DNA of 64,000 bases from an uncultured Opitutia bacterium (GTDB lineage: Bacteria > Verrucomicrobiota > Verrucomicrobiia > Opitutales > UBA953). The notes under the pieces were generated by a model. The model had not been told where the DNA came from. It made no database searches and worked only from the letters and a program-made list of their open reading frames with translations. Position 1 is the first letter of the stretch; each line of letters opens with the position of its first letter. The stretch covers positions 87,428-151,427 of the forward strand of contig CAIXHF010000007.1 of assembly GCA_903919185.1 (NCBI GenBank), written 5' to 3'. A program made the translations under genes and the position numbers. Below, piece by piece: positions 8,960 through 17,049 of the stretch.

Positions 8960-8989
8960 TTGACTCCAAGGAGTTAGGGTGTTCATACT
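8960..8989 (+). promoter_or_regulatory. Sigma70-type promoter of yggS-recN, predicted leaderless
   Basis: TTGACT at 8960-8965, an 18-bp spacer and CATACT at 8984-8989, followed by only 6 nt before the ATG at 8996. Transcription should begin at or next to the start codon. No Shine-Dalgarno sequence is possible in so short a leader. Confidence 0.55.
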
Positions 8990-8995
8990 GCTCAA

Positions 8996-9694
8996 ATGGT
9001 CACCTACGACCAGTTTACCACCCATTGCGAGGCTGTTTTGGGGCGAATGGCTCAGGCCTGCCAGGCTTGCGGGCGCTCACCGTCTTCGGTGCGGCTGTTG
9101 CCGGTAACCAAAACCCATCCCTTTGAAGCCGCCGAATATGCCCACCGCTTTGGTTTGGCGGCCGTGGGGGAGAATCGGGTGCAAGAGGCCCAAGTAAAGC
9201 GTCCTCAGTCGCCCGCTGGGCTGCGTTGGGAGCTGATTGGGCACCTCCAGTCTAACAAAGCGAAACAGGCCCTCCAAGCCTTCGACGTGCTGCAATCCGT
9301 CGATTCTGCTGAATTGGCTGCTCGCTTGGGACGTATCGCCACCGACCTCGGCCTGACTCGCGAGGTTTATGTGCAGGTTAACTCTGGGGACGACCCCGCT
9401 AAGTTCGGGTGCGACCTAGCCGAGGCCCCCGCGGTGCTCGAGGCCTTGCTGCCCCACCGGTCCCTCAACGTCGTTGGGCTCATGGCCATCGCCCCGCTGT
9501 CAGATGATCCGGCGGTCGCCCGGCGGACCTTCGCCGAGCTGCGCCGTTGTCGGGACGACCTGGAGACGCGCTTCGGCGTGAAGTTGCCCGAGCTTTCGAT
9601 GGGTATGAGCGGTGACCTTGAAATCGCCATCGCCGAGGGTTCGACGTGCGTCCGCGTCGGCTCCGCCCTCTACGGCTCTCGCCCGGTGTTATGA
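8996..9694 (+). CDS. yggS: YggS/PLPBP-family pyridoxal-phosphate homeostasis protein
   Basis: The 232-aa protein is a single-domain TIM-barrel PLP binder of the alanine-racemase fold III type. The PLP lysine lies in LLPVTKTHP (about residue 40). Family signatures AVGENRVQEAQVK, WELIGHLQSNK and LSMGMSGDLEIAIAEG are clear. YggS buffers free PLP and affects amino-acid and keto-acid pools; it has no known enzymatic turnover. The stop overlaps the recN start by 4 bp (ATGA), so the two are translationally coupled. Confidence 0.95.
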   Translation: MVTYDQFTTHCEAVLGRMAQACQACGRSPSSVRLLPVTKTHPFEAAEYAHRFGLAAVGENRVQEAQVKRPQSPAGLRWELIGHLQSNKAKQALQAFDVLQSVDSAELAARLGRIATDLGLTREVYVQVNSGDDPAKFGCDLAEAPAVLEALLPHRSLNVVGLMAIAPLSDDPAVARRTFAELRRCRDDLETRFGVKLPELSMGMSGDLEIAIAEGSTCVRVGSALYGSRPVL

Positions 9695-11355
9695 TTCGAC
9701 GCCTCAACATTCGTGACCTCGCCTTGATGGATCGGGCGGAGCTGGAGTTAGGCGCCGGCTTCACCGTGGTCACGGGTGAGACGGGCGCTGGCAAATCCGT
9801 GCTACTCGGTGCCTTATCTTTACTCGCTGGCCATCGCGCAGCGAAGACGGTCGTGCGTAAGGGGGCCGAAGAATGCGTCGTCGAGGCGGAGTTCGAAATC
9901 GGCGAGGACCCGCGCTTCGATGTTTTACTACAGGAACTCGATTTACCGGTTTGCGATGAGGGCTTGCTACTGCTGAAGCGCTCGGTCCATGCGAGCAAGG
10001 CCGGACGTATCTCCATCAACGGAGGGTCGGCCACGCTGGCGCAGCTGCAACAGCTCGGCGAACTCTGGATTGATTTCCACGGGCCCGGCGAGCCGCAGAA
10101 GCTGATGCGCGCCGAGACGCAACTGGCAATGCTCGACCTGCATGCCGGCCTCGGCAAAGGCTTAGCCACCTATCGTGCTGGCTGGCGCCAGCGCTTGGGC
10201 CTACTGCGCGAGGCCGACGAGGCCGCTGGTGCAGAAAAACTTTCCGAAGACGAGGAAGCGTTCCTGCGTTCACAGTTGGAAAAGCTAAATTCACTGGATT
10301 TATCCGACGACGCGGTGGCCAAACTGGACCGCGACCATGCCCGGGCTTCGCGCGCTCAGGAACTGGGCGCCTTGCTGGGGCAACTCGATGCGGGCTTAGG
10401 CGCCGATGGCCTTGGGGAAGTGCTGCCCAAGTTACTCAAGGCCTCCGATGACGTCTCCCGGATCGACAATGAGTCCACGGCGCTCCGCGATCGCCTCAAT
10501 GCGCTCGCCGCGGAGGCCGAAGATATCCGCGCCGATTACGTGCGCCTCGCCCGCGGTCTGTCCGAAGACGACGAGTCGGTCGGAGAGCTGGAGGCCAAGA
10601 TGAACCTGTGGTTGGAATTCCGCCGTAAGTATGGCCCAGGGGCGGCCAACGTCAGAGCCAAACGGGAGGGCATCGCCCAGCGACTTTTGTCCCAAGGAGA
10701 TGTTGAGGCGCGCGTGGCCAAACTCCGCGCTGAGGCAGCCCAAGTGGAGAAGGAACTGCGCAAGCAGGCCGACGCCTTGCACGCGGCGCGGGCGAAGGCC
10801 GCCGAGAAGCTGGCCGGTGCCGTCCGTAAGATGCTGGGTGCGCTGGGCTTCAAGAAGGCGGATCTGCGCATTGCGGTCGCCGCCGCGGAATTAGGTCCGC
10901 AGGGCGCGGATGCGGTGCGTTTCCTCTTTTGTCCGAATGCGGGGCAAGACTTACTGCCGCTCGATCAAATCGCCTCCAGTGGTGAAGCCGCCCGCGTAAT
11001 GTTGGCGCTGAAGACGGTGCTCGCCGCGGTCGATCAGACGCCGGTGCTGGTCTTTGATGAGGTCGATGCCAACGTCGGTGGGGAAATTGGCGCGCAAGTC
11101 GGCCGCGAGCTCGCCGCCCTCGGTGCCGCTCACCAAGTCTTCTGCGTCACCCACCTCCCGCAGGTCGCCGCCTTAGGGCATGCGCATTTGGTCGTCACGA
11201 AAACGCAGGACGAGCGCTCGACGACCGTAGCCATCGCCCCCGTCCATACTAAGCGAAAAGAACGGGAATCGGAACTGGCCCGGATGTTAGGTGATCGTGC
11301 GAGTAAGGTGGCCTTATCGCACGCCCGCGAGCTACTGGCGTCTGCCGAGGGGTAA
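9691..11355 (+). CDS. recN: DNA repair protein RecN
   Basis: The 554-aa SMC-like ATPase acts in double-strand-break repair by holding sister DNA and helping RecA. Walker A GETGAGKS is at about residues 29-36. A long coiled coil interrupted by a hinge fills the middle. The ABC signature is SSGEAARVMLALK, and Walker B is VLVFDEVDANVGG near residue 455. The ATG at 9691 overlaps the yggS stop; an upstream in-frame start at 9646 lies inside yggS and is less likely. The stop abuts the stop of the convergent SDR gene, leaving no room for a separate terminator. Confidence 0.95.
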   Translation: MIRRLNIRDLALMDRAELELGAGFTVVTGETGAGKSVLLGALSLLAGHRAAKTVVRKGAEECVVEAEFEIGEDPRFDVLLQELDLPVCDEGLLLLKRSVHASKAGRISINGGSATLAQLQQLGELWIDFHGPGEPQKLMRAETQLAMLDLHAGLGKGLATYRAGWRQRLGLLREADEAAGAEKLSEDEEAFLRSQLEKLNSLDLSDDAVAKLDRDHARASRAQELGALLGQLDAGLGADGLGEVLPKLLKASDDVSRIDNESTALRDRLNALAAEAEDIRADYVRLARGLSEDDESVGELEAKMNLWLEFRRKYGPGAANVRAKREGIAQRLLSQGDVEARVAKLRAEAAQVEKELRKQADALHAARAKAAEKLAGAVRKMLGALGFKKADLRIAVAAAELGPQGADAVRFLFCPNAGQDLLPLDQIASSGEAARVMLALKTVLAAVDQTPVLVFDEVDANVGGEIGAQVGRELAALGAAHQVFCVTHLPQVAALGHAHLVVTKTQDERSTTVAIAPVHTKRKERESELARMLGDRASKVALSHARELLASAEG

Positions 11356-12171
11356 TCAGCGCTGCACAAACCGATCGAGCCGGAGTCGCCGAATAACCCG
11401 GAGGCCAATGGCCGCGGCCCAAGGCTTGGGTAGGCGTGCGCTGAACATGCCCAGGAGGCGGTTCTTCCAGCCTGGGATAATCTGCGGACGCGACTTAGCC
11501 ATCGCGTAGAGTGACTCAGCCACGCAGTCCTCCGCGGTCTGGCCACCGAGGCCAGTGGGGCCAGAGAAACCCGCTGCCTTGGAGAAGTTGGTCGAGACGG
11601 GCCCTGGGCAGATGGCGACGCAGCGCACGCCGTAGGGCTGCGCCTCCGCGTCGAGCGCGATGCTCCAGTGCAGCATGAAGGCTTTCGTCGCCGCATACGT
11701 CGTCATCAAGGGCGTCGGTTGATAGCCAGCGAGCGAGGCGACGGTCGCGACTTGGCCGCCGCGACGTTTGAGTTCAGCCCACAGCAGCCCGGTGAGCTGC
11801 ACTGGTGCGCGCACGTTGACGTCGACCATCTTTAAGGTGTGGTCGAGCCCCGGCGCGGGGAACTCCCCATAGGCGCCGAAGCCGCTGTTATTAACGAGCA
11901 GTATTCTGCCTTCGCTGGGCATTAGTTTATGTAATTCACGGACAACGTCCTCCACTTGAGTGGGTTGAGAGAGGTCGCAAGTAAGGTGAGTCAACTTACA
12001 GGTATTTGGCACCCCCTCAGGTGGGGTGCGGGAAAGGTTGAACACGGCCGCACTGGTCCCAGAATTATAGATGCGCGAGAGAATCGCGCGACCGATGCCG
12101 GAGGATGCGCCCGTTATGATCACACAGGAAAAACTCTTGAGGAAATCATCGATGGTCTGGTTCTTTGACAT
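11356..12171 (-). CDS. Short-chain dehydrogenase/reductase
   Basis: The 271-aa classical SDR binds NAD(P) through TGASSGIGRA (about residues 20-29). It has NNSG in place of the usual NNAG and the catalytic YAATK (Tyr-x3-Lys), with an upstream serine in VASLAGY. A C-terminal extension of about 30 residues is basic and hydrophobic. The substrate cannot be told from sequence; the family covers 3-oxoacyl, steroid and sugar reductions. Its start region overlaps the 5' leader of the divergent hpf gene. Confidence 0.88.
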   Translation of the reverse strand: MSKNQTIDDFLKSFSCVIITGASSGIGRAILSRIYNSGTSAAVFNLSRTPPEGVPNTCKLTHLTCDLSQPTQVEDVVRELHKLMPSEGRILLVNNSGFGAYGEFPAPGLDHTLKMVDVNVRAPVQLTGLLWAELKRRGGQVATVASLAGYQPTPLMTTYAATKAFMLHWSIALDAEAQPYGVRCVAICPGPVSTNFSKAAGFSGPTGLGGQTAEDCVAESLYAMAKSRPQIIPGWKNRLLGMFSARLPKPWAAAIGLRVIRRLRLDRFVQR

Positions 12172-12211
12172 GGAAGCAGGTTCTCACGCCCAACCCCAAA
12201 ACACAACACAC

Positions 12212-12571
12212 ATGAGCATTGCTCCGGTAGTCGTGACCGGGGTCCATATGGACCTCACCGACGCCCTGAAGGATACGGTGTGCGCCAAAGTCGAAAGACT
12301 GATGCGCCACAACCCGCGGATTATCCGCGTGCACGTCGAGCTCGTTTACAACCGCAGCCGTGACCACAGCCGCGAGTTCGCTGCCCAAATCCGGTTGGAG
12401 TTAGCGGGCCCGGATATCGTGGTCCGCGAGGAATCCGAGGATTTGTACAAATCCATTGATATTTTGATCGATAAGGTCGATCGCCAACTTCGCCGCCGCC
12501 ATCGCCTAGAGAAAGAGAAGCGGAATCACCCAAAGCCAACGGACCTCGGCGACCTGGGACGGGCGGCGTAA
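12212..12571 (+). CDS. hpf: Ribosome hibernation-promoting factor, short HPF/YfiA type
   Basis: The 119-aa protein (beta-alpha-beta-beta-beta-alpha fold, family motif TDALKDTVCAKVERL, basic C-terminal helix with RQLRRRHRLEKEK) binds the 30S decoding centre in stationary phase. It lacks the long C-terminal dimerisation domain of long HPF. The ATG at 12212 gives the typical start (VTGVHMDLTDALK at residues 7-19). Longer in-frame starts at 12170 and 12071 would run into the divergent SDR gene. Confidence 0.9.
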   Translation: MSIAPVVVTGVHMDLTDALKDTVCAKVERLMRHNPRIIRVHVELVYNRSRDHSREFAAQIRLELAGPDIVVREESEDLYKSIDILIDKVDRQLRRRHRLEKEKRNHPKPTDLGDLGRAA

Positions 12572-12593
12572 GGACGGTGCCGGCTAGCGTAAA

Positions 12594-12681
12594 GGTCAGT
12601 CAGTGGCAGAGTCGGTTTAAGACGGTCCAATCAGTCGGATAGTCAGCATCAGCCGACAGTCAGACGGAACCGGCAGTCAGA
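12594..12681 (+). repeat. Irregular cluster of short GTC(A/G)G elements between hpf and mpl
   Basis: Seven or so copies of (A/G)GTC(A/G)G occur in 88 bp, at irregular distances of 8-17 bp. The stretch resembles the periodic intergenic arrays near 51, 61 and 62-63 kb but lacks their fixed spacing. It may be a decayed member or chance. It is non-coding in all frames as far as I can tell. Confidence 0.4.
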
Positions 12682-12741
12682 AACAGGATAAGCCAGTGAA
12701 CCTCGGCCGATAGCGCAGAAGGTGAAGTCTAAGAAGGTTAT

Positions 12742-12780
12742 GGACCCCGGTTGCCGCAAGGTGGCCGGGGTCCTCCTTTT
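12742..12780 (+). terminator. Terminator downstream of hpf
   Basis: A perfect 9-bp stem, GGACCCCGG with CCGGGGTCC, encloses a 14-nt loop and leads into TCCTTTT. It lies 170 bp after hpf and before the mpl leader, so it should separate the two genes. Confidence 0.6.
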
Positions 12781-12837
12781 GGTGGGGCCGAGCGGTTCTC
12801 GGCTCGCCCTCGGGGACGGGCAGGCTTTTATGCCCGT

Positions 12838-14244
12838 ATGCGGATTTATTTCATGGGCATCTGCGGCACGGCGATGGGCAACGCCGCTTTGTTGATGCGT
12901 TCGCTGGGTCACGAAGTGCGGGGTGCCGACACGGGCGTCTATCCGCCGATGTCCGATCACCTCCGTGCCGCCGGCATCGAGATCTTGGAAGGTTGGTCCG
13001 CAGAACGCTTGGCCCAGCTCAAGCCCGACCTCGTTGTGGTCGGCAACGTGGCGTCCCGCGGGCACCCTGAGGTCGAGTGGTTACTGGAAGCCCGCACGCA
13101 ACCGTACGTCTCCTTGCCGGAGCTCCTGCGCACCCGCCTCCTGAACGATCGCCGTAACATTGTTGTCGCCGGTACGCATGGGAAGACAACGTCCACCTGC
13201 ATGGCGGCGGTCCTGTTGCAGGCCAACGGCGCAAGCCCTGGGTGGCTCGTTGGTGGGGTGCCCCGTGACCTCCCCGACAGTTCGCATCCCGGTAAGTCCG
13301 GCGGACCGTTTGTCATCGAGGGCGACGAATACGACACAGCCTTTTTCGATAAGCGCAGTAAGTTCATCCAGTACCTGCCGCACGTCCTCGCTATTAATAA
13401 CTGCGAGTTCGACCACGCCGACATCTTCCGCGACCTCGACGATGTCCTACGCACGTTCTCGCATGTCATCCGCATTGTCCCGCGCGACGGCGCCATCGTT
13501 GCCAATGGCGATGACGCCAACGTCCTCGGCCTAGTAAAGAACGTGACGTGGGCCCCGGTGATTCGCGTTGGAACCGGCGCCGGCAACGATGCGGTCATCG
13601 CCGATTTTCAAGAGACCTCCACGGGCTCGTCCTTCACGCTTCTTTGGAAGGGGCAGGAGTGGGGGCGCGTGCAGTGGGCCTTGCCTGGCTTGTTTAATGC
13701 CCGCAATGCCGCCATGGCCGCGGTTTCCGCCGGCCTTCTGCTCGATCGCCAAGACCCGACCAAACTTAAGCTCGACGCCTTGGCGAAGTTCCAAGGGGTC
13801 ATGCGCCGTCAGCAGGTGCTCATTGACCGTGCCGATCGCGTGGTCATCGAGGATTTCGGTCATCACCCGACGGCCCTGAAACTCACGTTGGAATCGTTAC
13901 GCGCCCGTTATCCGCACCATCGCCTCGTCGCTTGCTTCGAGCCGCGTAGCAACACCGCCGCCCGTAAGGTCATGCAGGATGCCTTTCGCGATGCGCTCAT
14001 GCTTGCGGACGATGTCTATCTCGCACCGGCCCATCGCGCCGACACGCTCGGCGGCGAAAGCTTTGACAGCACCGGCGTGGCTCAGGCCATCACCGCTTCG
14101 GGTCGACGCGGTTTCGCCCCGGCTTCGAACGACGCTTTGCTAGAAGCATTACGCCTGCACACCGCGGAAGGCCTGGGTCCACGTTGTATCGTTTTCTTCT
14201 CAAACGGGGCCTTTGGCGGTATTATCAAGAAGTTCGCCTCTTGA
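12838..14244 (+). CDS. mpl: UDP-N-acetylmuramate:L-alanyl-gamma-D-glutamyl-meso-diaminopimelate ligase
   Basis: The 468-aa Mur-ligase family enzyme recycles murein tripeptide by joining it to UDP-MurNAc. The N-terminal Rossmann motif (FMGICGTAMGN, residues 5-15) marks Mpl rather than MurC. The ATP loop GTHGKTT lies near residues 112-118, and the C-terminal domain has EDFGHHPTA and CFEPRSNTAARK. The start at 12838 puts the Rossmann strand at the N-terminus. The longer reading frame from 12751 would begin inside the terminator. The leader has competing hairpins noted in the findings. Confidence 0.95.
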   Translation: MRIYFMGICGTAMGNAALLMRSLGHEVRGADTGVYPPMSDHLRAAGIEILEGWSAERLAQLKPDLVVVGNVASRGHPEVEWLLEARTQPYVSLPELLRTRLLNDRRNIVVAGTHGKTTSTCMAAVLLQANGASPGWLVGGVPRDLPDSSHPGKSGGPFVIEGDEYDTAFFDKRSKFIQYLPHVLAINNCEFDHADIFRDLDDVLRTFSHVIRIVPRDGAIVANGDDANVLGLVKNVTWAPVIRVGTGAGNDAVIADFQETSTGSSFTLLWKGQEWGRVQWALPGLFNARNAAMAAVSAGLLLDRQDPTKLKLDALAKFQGVMRRQQVLIDRADRVVIEDFGHHPTALKLTLESLRARYPHHRLVACFEPRSNTAARKVMQDAFRDALMLADDVYLAPAHRADTLGGESFDSTGVAQAITASGRRGFAPASNDALLEALRLHTAEGLGPRCIVFFSNGAFGGIIKKFAS

Positions 14245-14255
14245 CGCGCAGTCGC

Positions 14256-15176
14256 TCAGCGTCCGCCGGCGAGTCCGTGAATGACCGAGGCGGCTTGAGC
14301 GTCGTGGGCGATTTGAGCCTGCAGCGCTGAGAGATTTGCGAACTTCTGTTCGTGCCGGAGGAAGTGTAACCAGCGGATGCGTACGGCAGCGCCCGTCGTC
14401 GGTATCGGGCCGGAGGCACGGAGGATATGCGTCTCAAGGAGCGGCTCCACCGGCCCGCTTTCGACCGTCGGCCGAAGCCCCCAATTAGCGACGGCAGGTT
14501 CGGCGAGGCCATCGGCATTCACGAGTTCGACCGCGTAGACGCCGAGGGCAGGGCGCAACTCTGGGTTCCACGGTAGGTTTAGGGTAGGGAAGCCAATGGT
14601 GCGACCGAGGCGTCGGCCATCGATGATCGTGCCCGTGGCTTCATAGGGCCGGAGTAGCATGCGGTTGGCCAAGGCGAGGTCGCCGTGACGCAAGGCGGTA
14701 CGGATACGTGAACTGCTCACGGCCACGCCCTCGAGCGCGACGGGTTCGACGAGATGAACGGCGAGCCCGAGTTTGCCGGCATCACGTACGAGCGACTCGC
14801 CGTCCCCCGTACGGCCTTGCCCGTAACGGAAGTTTGTCCCGACGTGGACCGAGCGTAAGCCTTTGAAGTGATGCAAGAGCCAAGCAGGGAAGTCCACGGC
14901 TTCCATCGCTGCATGTTGCAAGGTGAACTCTTGGTGGTGGATGAATTCGGCCCCAGCCTCGGTCAGGCGCTCGTCTTTCTGCGTGCGATTAAGAATGAGC
15001 GGGACCGCCGATTCCGGCCGCAGGACTTTGCTCGGATGCGGCTCATAGGTCATGACCCCGACGCTGCCATGGGCTTGGCGGGCGGCGGCCCGCGTAGAGT
15101 GGAGGACGGCCCGATGGCCGAGGTGCACCCCGTCAAAGGCACCAAGCGCCAGGTGGATGCTCGGGGTGTGGCTCAT
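14256..15176 (-). CDS. ribF: Bifunctional riboflavin kinase / FAD synthetase
   Basis: The 306-aa enzyme turns riboflavin into FMN and then FAD. The N-terminal adenylyltransferase part has [14 protein letters not shown] (about residues 11-24) with the HxGH-type motif, and [16 protein letters not shown]. The C-terminal flavokinase part has [15 protein letters not shown] and the later ELV/NWG strands. The ATG at 15176 overlaps the truB stop by 4 bp, so the chosen start is coupled to truB; the longer frame to 15221 would lie in truB. Third gene of nrnA-truB-ribF. Confidence 0.95.
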   Translation of the reverse strand: MSHTPSIHLALGAFDGVHLGHRAVLHSTRAAARQAHGSVGVMTYEPHPSKVLRPESAVPLILNRTQKDERLTEAGAEFIHHQEFTLQHAAMEAVDFPAWLLHHFKGLRSVHVGTNFRYGQGRTGDGESLVRDAGKLGLAVHLVEPVALEGVAVSSSRIRTALRHGDLALANRMLLRPYEATGTIIDGRRLGRTIGFPTLNLPWNPELRPALGVYAVELVNADGLAEPAVANWGLRPTVESGPVEPLLETHILRASGPIPTTGAAVRIRWLHFLRHEQKFANLSALQAQIAHDAQAASVIHGLAGGR

Positions 15177-15901
15177 CCCAAGGCGATACTCGGCACAGCT
15201 TCGTGCACAGGAATCAAACACGCGACGAGCTGTTCGCGGGTCATCGCCCCCAGTTCCATCAGGGTCTTCGACCGGTCGACGTGCAGGTTGCCTGAGAGCG
15301 TGCGGCGGAGCATGGTGAGGTGCGCCCCTGGGCCGAGCTTACGTCCGAGGTCATAGGCGATGGTGCGCACATACGTGCCCTTGGTGCAATGCACGCGGAA
15401 GTTGAGCCGGGGGCTCTCCCAGGCGAGCAGTTCGAAGGCGTCGATGCGGATAAAGCGTAGCTCGCGTTCGACTTCGATGCCCTTGCGCGCGAGCTCGTAG
15501 AGTTTCTTACCGCCAATCTTTTTAGCCGAGTGCATCGGCGGAAGCTGATGCTGGTCGCCCAGCATCGTGGCCATCGCGGCCGCGACCTCGACCGGCGTTA
15601 ATTCTGGTACTAGGTTAGTCTCGGTCGTTGCGCCGTCGGCGTCCTGAGAATCCGTGACCACGCCAAGCGTGGCTTCGCCGAAGTATTCCTTTTCCTGCGA
15701 CATCAAATATTGCGAGGCCTTGGTGGCCTTGCCCACGAGGATGATGAGTAGGCCCGTCGCCATCGGATCGAGCGTGCCAGCGTGGCCGACCCGGCGGGTC
15801 TGGTAGAGCCAGCGGACCTTGTCGACGACGTCGTGCGAGGTGATGCCTTGTGGCTTGTCGACCAGCAGGACGCCTTCGGGTTCAGGGAGTCCGTCGCTCA
15901 T
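15173..15901 (-). CDS. truB: tRNA pseudouridine(55) synthase TruB
   Basis: The 242-aa enzyme makes pseudouridine 55 in the T-loop of tRNA. The catalytic Asp is Asp45 in [12 protein letters not shown]. Flanking motifs [15 protein letters not shown] and [13 protein letters not shown] are intact. It lacks a C-terminal PUA domain of the long form or has only a short tail, so it is at the small end for the family. Its start overlaps nrnA by 4 bp and its stop overlaps ribF by 4 bp. Confidence 0.95.
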   Translation of the reverse strand: MSDGLPEPEGVLLVDKPQGITSHDVVDKVRWLYQTRRVGHAGTLDPMATGLLIILVGKATKASQYLMSQEKEYFGEATLGVVTDSQDADGATTETNLVPELTPVEVAAAMATMLGDQHQLPPMHSAKKIGGKKLYELARKGIEVERELRFIRIDAFELLAWESPRLNFRVHCTKGTYVRTIAYDLGRKLGPGAHLTMLRRTLSGNLHVDRSKTLMELGAMTREQLVACLIPVHEAVPSIALG

Positions 15902-16899
15902 TGGGCGGAATGCTCGCGGTAATGTTCGGCCACGATGCCGATGATGCGGGCCCGGTCCTTGGCCAGGGTGCAGCCGAGCATATTGAAGCCAGCGGCTAGG
16001 ACATGGCCACCGCCGTTCAGTTTGCCGGCAAGGAGGTCGAGGCGAAGGCGTGGGTCGCGGCCACGTAGGCTGCCGCGAACACCGTCATGGCCTTCTTCCA
16101 TGAGCACGGCAATCTCGACGCCCTCGACCGAGCGGGGGAATTCCACGAGGCCTTCTTTATCTTCTTTCGTGGTGCCTGTCGCGGCGTAGTCAGCCTGGGT
16201 GAGTTCGCCGGAGCAGATCTTGCCGTCTTCGTGAAATTGAATTGAGTTGAGGAAGCGCTTGGTGAGTTCGAGTTTGCCGCGGCTTTCGTGTTCGAAGACG
16301 AGGAAGTTAGTCTCCGCCGGGTTCGCACCGCGTTCAATTAGTTCGGCGGCCAAGGCGAAAACTTCGGTGGTCGCACTGGCGTAACTGAATCGCCCGGTGT
16401 CGGTCACGATGCCGAGGTGCAAGGCCTTGGCCGTGGCGGCGTCGCAGCCCAGGTTATGGCGGAGCGCGCCGTAAGCGAGGACGTGGCAGGTGGCCGCCGC
16501 GGTTTTCACCACGATGTTGTGCTGGGCATAGCCTGGATTCGATGCGTGGTGATCAATGTTACCCCAAAGCTTGCCCCCGAACTTGTCCAAGAGGTCGGGC
16601 CCAATGCGAGACGCATCGGCACAGTCGACCGCGACAGCCACCCGGCCATCTGGGACATATTGCTCACCCGTTAAGAAGGTGACCCCTTGGGCGTAAGATA
16701 CCATGTTCGGGGGGACTCGATCGCGGTTGACGCAGATGCTGTCGATCCCCGCCGCGAGCAGGATGCGGCAGAGGGCGACTTGGGAGCCGATGCAGTCGCC
16801 ATCGGGCCGCATGTGCCCTAATACGGCCACTTTCTGGCCTTGGAGGCCTTGGACGAGCCCCCGGAGGGCAGGTCCGGCTGCTTGCATGCTGATTCCCAT
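15898..16899 (-). CDS. nrnA: DHH/DHHA1 phosphoesterase, NrnA-like oligoribonuclease / pAp phosphatase
   Basis: The 333-aa protein has the DHH metal centre (HMRPDGDC at residues 29-36, VDCAD near 91-95, IDHHA at 115-119). Its DHHA1 C-terminus carries [10 protein letters not shown]. NrnA-type enzymes degrade RNA oligomers of 2-5 nt and remove the 3' phosphate from pAp. It is first in an operon with truB and ribF, the same order as in the classical infB-rbfA-nrnA-truB-ribF cluster; here nusA-infB-rbfA lies about 13 kb away. Confidence 0.9.
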   Translation of the reverse strand: MGISMQAAGPALRGLVQGLQGQKVAVLGHMRPDGDCIGSQVALCRILLAAGIDSICVNRDRVPPNMVSYAQGVTFLTGEQYVPDGRVAVAVDCADASRIGPDLLDKFGGKLWGNIDHHASNPGYAQHNIVVKTAAATCHVLAYGALRHNLGCDAATAKALHLGIVTDTGRFSYASATTEVFALAAELIERGANPAETNFLVFEHESRGKLELTKRFLNSIQFHEDGKICSGELTQADYAATGTTKEDKEGLVEFPRSVEGVEIAVLMEEGHDGVRGSLRGRDPRLRLDLLAGKLNGGGHVLAAGFNMLGCTLAKDRARIIGIVAEHYREHSAQ

Positions 16900-16979
16900 A
16901 GTGTTGTGAGGAAGAAACCAGCCCGCCCGACCGCTGGCAAAGGCAAAAGGCGAGGTTATTTACAATGTAGGGTCCCCGC

Positions 16980-17009
16980 TTGATGCCCCGAATGGCTTGG
17001 GCATAGTAT
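16980..17009 (+). promoter_or_regulatory. Promoter candidate for clpC
   Basis: TTGATG at 16980-16985, 18 bp, and TAGTAT at 17004-17009. Unlike several other genes here the leader to the ATG at 17050 is about 35-40 nt. I see no CtsR-type heptad repeat or CIRCE element in the 150-bp gap. Confidence 0.45.
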
Positions 17010-17049
17010 CTGCTTAACAGGCTCTCAAGCCCACCCCACCACCCATCCC

